This document shows, piece after piece, positions 59,634-64,000 of a stretch of DNA of 64,000 nt. The translations under genes were made by a program, and so were the position numbers. Source of the stretch: Adineta steineri (taxonomy: Eukaryota; Rotifera; Eurotatoria; Adinetida; Adinetidae); the NCBI GenBank assembly GCA_905250115.1, contig CAJNOI010000064.1, positions 186,001 to 250,000 of the forward strand. Direction: 5' to 3'. The notes beneath the pieces were generated by a model, which saw only the letters and a list, made by a program, of their open reading frames with translations, had not been told where the DNA came from and searched no databases. Position 1 is the first letter of the stretch. Every line of letters starts with the position of its first letter.

Positions 59634-62600
59634 CGAAAAAAAAGTTCGGTCAACGCACAACAGGCGTGCTTGTAAACTTGATTGATTGATTGAAGAGAAC
59701 AACTGAGTGTAAAGAGAGCATCTGTTTAAGTATATCAATGTTCTCTAGTGAAAAGAAATCGCAATTAGTTTGCCACTGACTCGTCTTAACTGTCTGTTTG
59801 TTTTATTTGCCTTGAGATCGACTAAGTAAAAAGTAACAAAACGGAAGTTATTCTATAACAACAGACAATATTATTGTCTTTTGCTCTATGTCGAGATCAA
59901 ACTCGTTAATGAAACAAATCAAACAGACTGACAGACAGACAAGAAGAAGAAGAAGAAGAAGCAACAGACATATCTTTTGATCTTGTACAAAAGAAAAAGA
60001 AAAAATAACAATGTCCAATGTTTATATGAATGAATAATGATCAAACTCCACAAAAAGCAAGAAATAGAATGCTTAGATATTACAAATATACAATACACAA
60101 AATACAGATTTGTTTCTCGAAAATTTGTTGGCATGTATATATAAACGACTGATAGATGATAACGAGCGTACGTGTTATTTGGTTGGTTAACGAACAAAAA
60201 AAGGCGCGATATCTATACATTAGAAGAAAAAAAGAAAAGAAAAGAAATGTAGTGGCAATGTTGGGTATTCAGCTAATGTGTATCGAGAACGATGATGGAT
60301 GAAGAGCGAGAAAAAAAAGTACAGCTACTACTATCATCACCAATATTTATATATATATATATATATCTTTCTCTCTCTCTCCCTTCCAGACGCTTAATTA
60401 TACATTGCTCATCTTTTTTATTTGGCTGAAAGATAGATTAGATCGAAGAATAGCATTTCTTTTTCTTAACAGTTGTTTATATTCATTCTCTTTGGGCCAT
60501 TAATGAACGAGAAACGCTGACCGAATTTTTTTCTTTCCTAATACTGTGTTCGGTATTGATGGCACTGCTATCTTTTTCTTTCTCTCATTCTATTTTCCTA
60601 ATATAGATCGTCTTTCCTTTTTCTCTCTTTCTCTCTCTCTCTTTCTCGTTCTCTATTTTCATACTTGTCTGTTAGCAATGAGAAATACAAGAATATTCTT
60701 CTGTTGATCTTTATACAAGAATTTTCTCGGTGCTACATACAATTATACAACGATGCTTTATTCATTTTTGCCATCGGATAATTATTTAGCATTGAATGTA
60801 AGTTTCTAAACGAATTAATAAAGAACATTTTATTACGCATGAAAAGATCTCTTGAACAGACAAATTTAGAAGAACGAAAGATCAAGCTTCCGGAAATCTA
60901 TTAACTTAAAGATTAATTGATCGGCTTACAGAAAATTAAAGGTTTCATTTTTTCTTTTGTTTTAGCCTTTAGTACCAACATTATTAGCAGCTGCAGCTGC
61001 ATCGTCAAATTCGAATTCAAATCCAACAACGAATAATAATGGTACAACAACATCAACAACGACGCCAACAAATGTTAATCATTCTCATCTAGTTCATCCA
61101 TCGTCTTATGTGACATCATCATCCTCAACTGATCCGTCATCTAGTCAACATCATCCATATGCATATACAAATATGGCAACAACAACGAATAAACTATCCA
61201 ATACAGCAGTTACAAATCTTGTTGTCGATTCGACTTCACACTTGCCAGAAATAATTAATGTACCATCTTCTTCATCAATTATCGAAACAACCAATAGTAA
61301 TACACAACAAATACCAACTAATGAATTGATAAATAATGATAATGTATGTTATAGAATATTTTATTTTTCTTGAAAAAACGAACAAACGTATTTTTAAGGC
61401 TCAATCAAATTCTTCATCATCTCAATCACCACAATCAACAAGTACAATAACACCAAATGGAAGTTCATCAACAACCGGTAGTACATCATCTGGCGCGACA
61501 CAAAAACGTTTACATGTATCAAATATTCCATTTCGATTTCGAGATGATGATCTCAAAGCAATGTTTGAAGTTTGTTAAATAACAAACGAAGAAAATATTT
61601 TTATTTTTATTTCTTTTTGTAGCAATTTGGAGAAATTGTTGATACAGAAATTATTTTCAATGAACGAGGATCAAAAGTATGCTTATATAATAACATTTAT
61701 CTTTCAAGGCATATATCTTTTTGCCATCATCAAGAGCGCAATTCTTTATACTTGTTGAAATACGTCTTCGCTTCTCAAGTTTCTTCTATGTAAAAGAGAG
61801 TTGCTGACAGCATCAGTCTTTTTATAAACTAATTGATTGATTAGTACTTCATTTGCATTAGACATTTCCTTTTTTCATAATGTTCTTCAAGAGAAAGTCA
61901 AGGTTGATTCGAATTTGTCAGATTTTTAACTTTAAAATAATACAAGACGTTTAGATGATGATATAAATGTTATCATGCCTGGATGAGCGTAAGATAACCA
62001 GACGTTAATTAACTGATTTTTGTTTGAGTAAATGTTATTTTTATATCTATATTAAATAAAAGAAGAAACTATGTCAGATTATTATTTATACAAAGATATT
62101 TCATTTAGAACGAAGAAAAGCATACTTAGATTCCAAAAAGAAATTCCATTGAAATGAAATCGAGAAGGGGTTTTCTCAGAATAGTATCAATTATGAAGTA
62201 ATTCGCTACATTGATAAGTTTCATCTGGAGAAAGAAAATATGAAATAGCTATTTGTATTGATAAATAACATGTGGTTATTAGAATCAATCAATTCACATC
62301 TGTGAAATTCTATTATATTGGAATTTATTTTTAGGGTTTTGGTTTTGTAACATTTGCTTCAAGTGATAATGCTGATACAGCTCGTGAAAAACTACATGGA
62401 GCTGTTGTGGAAGGACGTAAAATTGAGGTATGTATATGACGAAAATTTATCTTTCGAAATCAATGTTAAACAATTTTAAAAAATAGAACTCTTCTTCTAG
62501 TTTTCTTTTACATTACTTGCGAATCAATGTTAACAGCAGAAATCGCTACAGCGATAGGAGGTAGAGATAACGATATAATAAAAAAAAGGCAACCAAATAT

Positions 62601-64000
62601 ATTTCTCTCTATTTCTTAATTCAAACAACTGTTTTCGTTGCATGCCTGTTCGTGGCTGCTTGTTCGTCTCTTTCTATATTGATCTATTGTTTTTTTTCTT
62701 ATGTTTTTTTAATATATATTGATATTAGTCAGATAAAATGAATAATAATTTTCGGGGGCATGATGAAATTCAATCACATATTATACATATATCTATATAT
62801 ACATATACACATCAAGTGCAAGTTTAACCTTAGAATTATATTTAGATTATATACTTAGCTAAATTTGTGTCCTATATTGTTGTTGTCTGTTGCCTATCAA
62901 TTTTGACATTTTTTTTTCGATGCTCTATCCCTTTTTGTTACCCAGTATTCAAGATTAAAAAAATACCGAAATCTTAGATTTATGTATAAACATTTATTTG
63001 TGTAAAAAACAATTAAACAAAATTTAATTCTCATCGCATGATGATGATGATGATAATGTATGCATGGTTGTTCGTTATTTAACAAATCAAACTAAATTAA
63101 TTGTTAAAATCAATGCGAACGAAATCTATAACGAGAGATGAAATATTCGCTCGCATGTATCTATCTCTCTCATTTATCACCATGCACACAAATCGTTTAC
63201 TTATTTCTGATAGCTAATATGTAAATAAAATCGAATAAAAAACAATTTTTAATACATATATTTCCTTTATTTTATTTATTTATTTTGTCGTAGTAATTAT
63301 TAATGCACACATTTTTTCTTTTTATACACTACACCATGTATTTGAATGGCTCGAACGTTCGATCTCGCGAGATTTCGTTGTTTTCTCTTTGCTTTTTGTC
63401 GGTGGATGTCTGGCTCTTTTTCTTTTTTTCATTTTCTTTATTTCGTGCGATGTTTAATATTTAGTTATTTGTAATATTTTGATTCAATTAGGTCAATATG
63501 GCAACGGCTCGATCACAGCCAAAGCCAAAACCAATTGTTGCAAATCCATTTGGTTAGTTTCACTTTCGATTTTGTTATTTTATTAAATATATATTGATAA
63601 AATAGGTCTAGTCATGAATACTCGGCAACGTCCAACATTAATTCAAGCTACACGTGCAGCTACTGCATTTACTGGACTTACTTTACCGGGTGGATATACG
63701 TATGTGATTAGTTGTTCTTTTGTAATTGAATCTACAAAGTTTTTTCTTTATTTAAAGAATCTATCCTGATCAATTAGCCGCTTTAGGTGGTTTAACAGCA
63801 TATCCCATTGCGACTCAACCACAAGGAGGCATTCGATATATAACAACTTCTGCACCTCATGGTCTTACTACAGCAGGGCAACCGACTGGAGCTTATACAA
63901 TTGGGTAAGATGAAAACTTATATTGGAAAACATTCATTTTATCGTTTATTTTTCATAGTGTATTACCAATGAGTAATGGTGTTGGAGGACCCACTGGATA
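59211..64000 (+). CDS. rbfox: Rbfox RNA-binding splicing factor, 5' part (runs off right edge)
   Basis: Exons: 59211-59363, 60966-61343, 61399-61569, 61623-61676, 62335-62427, 63492-63552, 63606-63699, 63758-63904 and 63959 onward. The N-terminus is Ser/Thr/Asn/Gln-rich and disordered. One RRM follows: [22 protein letters not shown] (RNP2 region), [18 protein letters not shown], and [22 protein letters not shown] (RNP1 GFGFVTF), ending [10 protein letters not shown]. This is nearly identical to Rbfox in the residues that hold GCAUG RNA (Phe of IPFRFRD, Phe of GFGFVTF). The C-terminal region ([18 protein letters not shown], Ala/Gly/Tyr-rich) is cut by the window. The protein regulates alternative splicing through (U)GCAUG. 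The exon sizes 54, 93 and 61 nt match those I recall for vertebrate Rbfox genes. An alternative first exon is likely at 60753-60797. Confidence 0.93.
59597..59633. repeat. (AT)n microsatellite in Rbfox intron
   Basis: About 37 bases of almost pure alternating A/T with one G, in the first coding intron. A second TA run followed by a CT run lies at 60347-60381, and a CT-rich tract at about 60610-60650. Confidence 0.85.
60753..60797 (+). CDS. rbfox: Probable alternative first coding exon of Rbfox
   Basis: ATG CTT TAT ... AAT encodes [15 protein letters not shown] in 15 whole codons and ends at a strong donor (AAT|GTAAGT, 60798). Splicing to the common exon at 60966 keeps phase 0, exactly as the exon ending at 59363 does. 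It sits only 170 bases before the common exon. Rbfox genes elsewhere use several promoters with different short N-termini. Confidence 0.5.
62639..63157 (+). promoter_or_regulatory. Cluster of (U)GCAUG Rbfox-binding motifs in an Rbfox intron
   Basis: In the 1,064-nt intron following the 93-nt RRM exon, TGCATG occurs at 62639-62644 and 63061-63066, and GCATG at 63036-63040 and 63153-63157. These are the binding sites of the encoded protein, so autoregulation of its own splicing is plausible. Confidence 0.5.

Noticed and set aside
59457..59738. Leftward frame in an Rbfox intron
   Set aside because: Made largely of AT and TCC simple repeats ([12 protein letters not shown]), antisense to the gene.
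1..64000. CRISPR arrays, operons, bacterial features, rRNA or functional tRNA genes
   Set aside because: None seen; genes have spliceosomal introns and the only tRNA-like sequence is the degenerate head of the SINE.

Overview
The window looks like nuclear DNA of a bdelloid rotifer (Adineta/Rotaria type). It is very AT-rich and its genes are split by many 50-60 nt GT..AG introns. It carries gene families that are expanded in bdelloids: divergent rhodopsin-like GPCRs, a B-box/coiled-coil/propeller-like protein, a protein whose N-terminus resembles the rotifer ADP-ribosyltransferase/TPR family, M13 peptidases and 2-oxoglutarate dioxygenases. Clear animal genes (unc-104/KIF1, ERH, Rbfox, INTS10) establish a metazoan. 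The genus cannot be fixed from the sequence alone.

Layout, left to right. 1-840 (-): N-terminal 280 codons of an acylated rotifer-family protein running off the left edge. 3247-6679 (-): M13 (neprilysin-like) metallopeptidase. 7605-8549 (+): GPCR. 10254-11537 (+): gamma-butyrobetaine/trimethyllysine dioxygenase family enzyme. 12509-12865 (-): small single-pass protein with a PPxY motif. 14230-23130 (-): complete unc-104/KIF1A-type kinesin (motor, FHA, stalk, PH) whose introns hold two copies of a dispersed repeat and one hAT-like foldback element. 23131-27750: transposon-rich gap with a tRNA-derived SINE, a third repeat copy, a small spectrin-repeat-like gene end and a nested pair of hAT-type MITEs. 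27751-28116 (+): ERH. 31648-32712 (+) and 36511-37623 (-): two more GPCRs flanking a five-exon tail-anchored protein gene (34213-35157, +). 40679-41911 (+): a disordered/coiled-coil protein with an 11-residue helical periodicity and tandemly duplicated 3' exons. 46540-48420 (+): type I membrane protein. 49500-51966 (+): INTS10-like Integrator subunit. 52466-52821 (+): small secreted, possibly neuropeptide-type precursor. 53246-54562 (-): B-box/coiled-coil protein. 55720-56781 (-): fatty-acid hydroxylase/sterol desaturase family enzyme. 59211-64000 (+): 5' two thirds of an Rbfox splicing factor running off the right edge.

The genes do not form an operon or pathway; this is ordinary eukaryotic gene order. 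What stands out is the mobile-element record (four elements or copies with recognisable target-site duplications, several other foldback elements), the hendecad-type coiled-coil gene at 40.7 kb, an exactly conserved 93-nt RRM exon in Rbfox with UGCAUG sites in the following intron, and two stop-free introns of length 3n that make unspliced reading frames look continuous. All functional calls are by reading motifs; no database search was possible.
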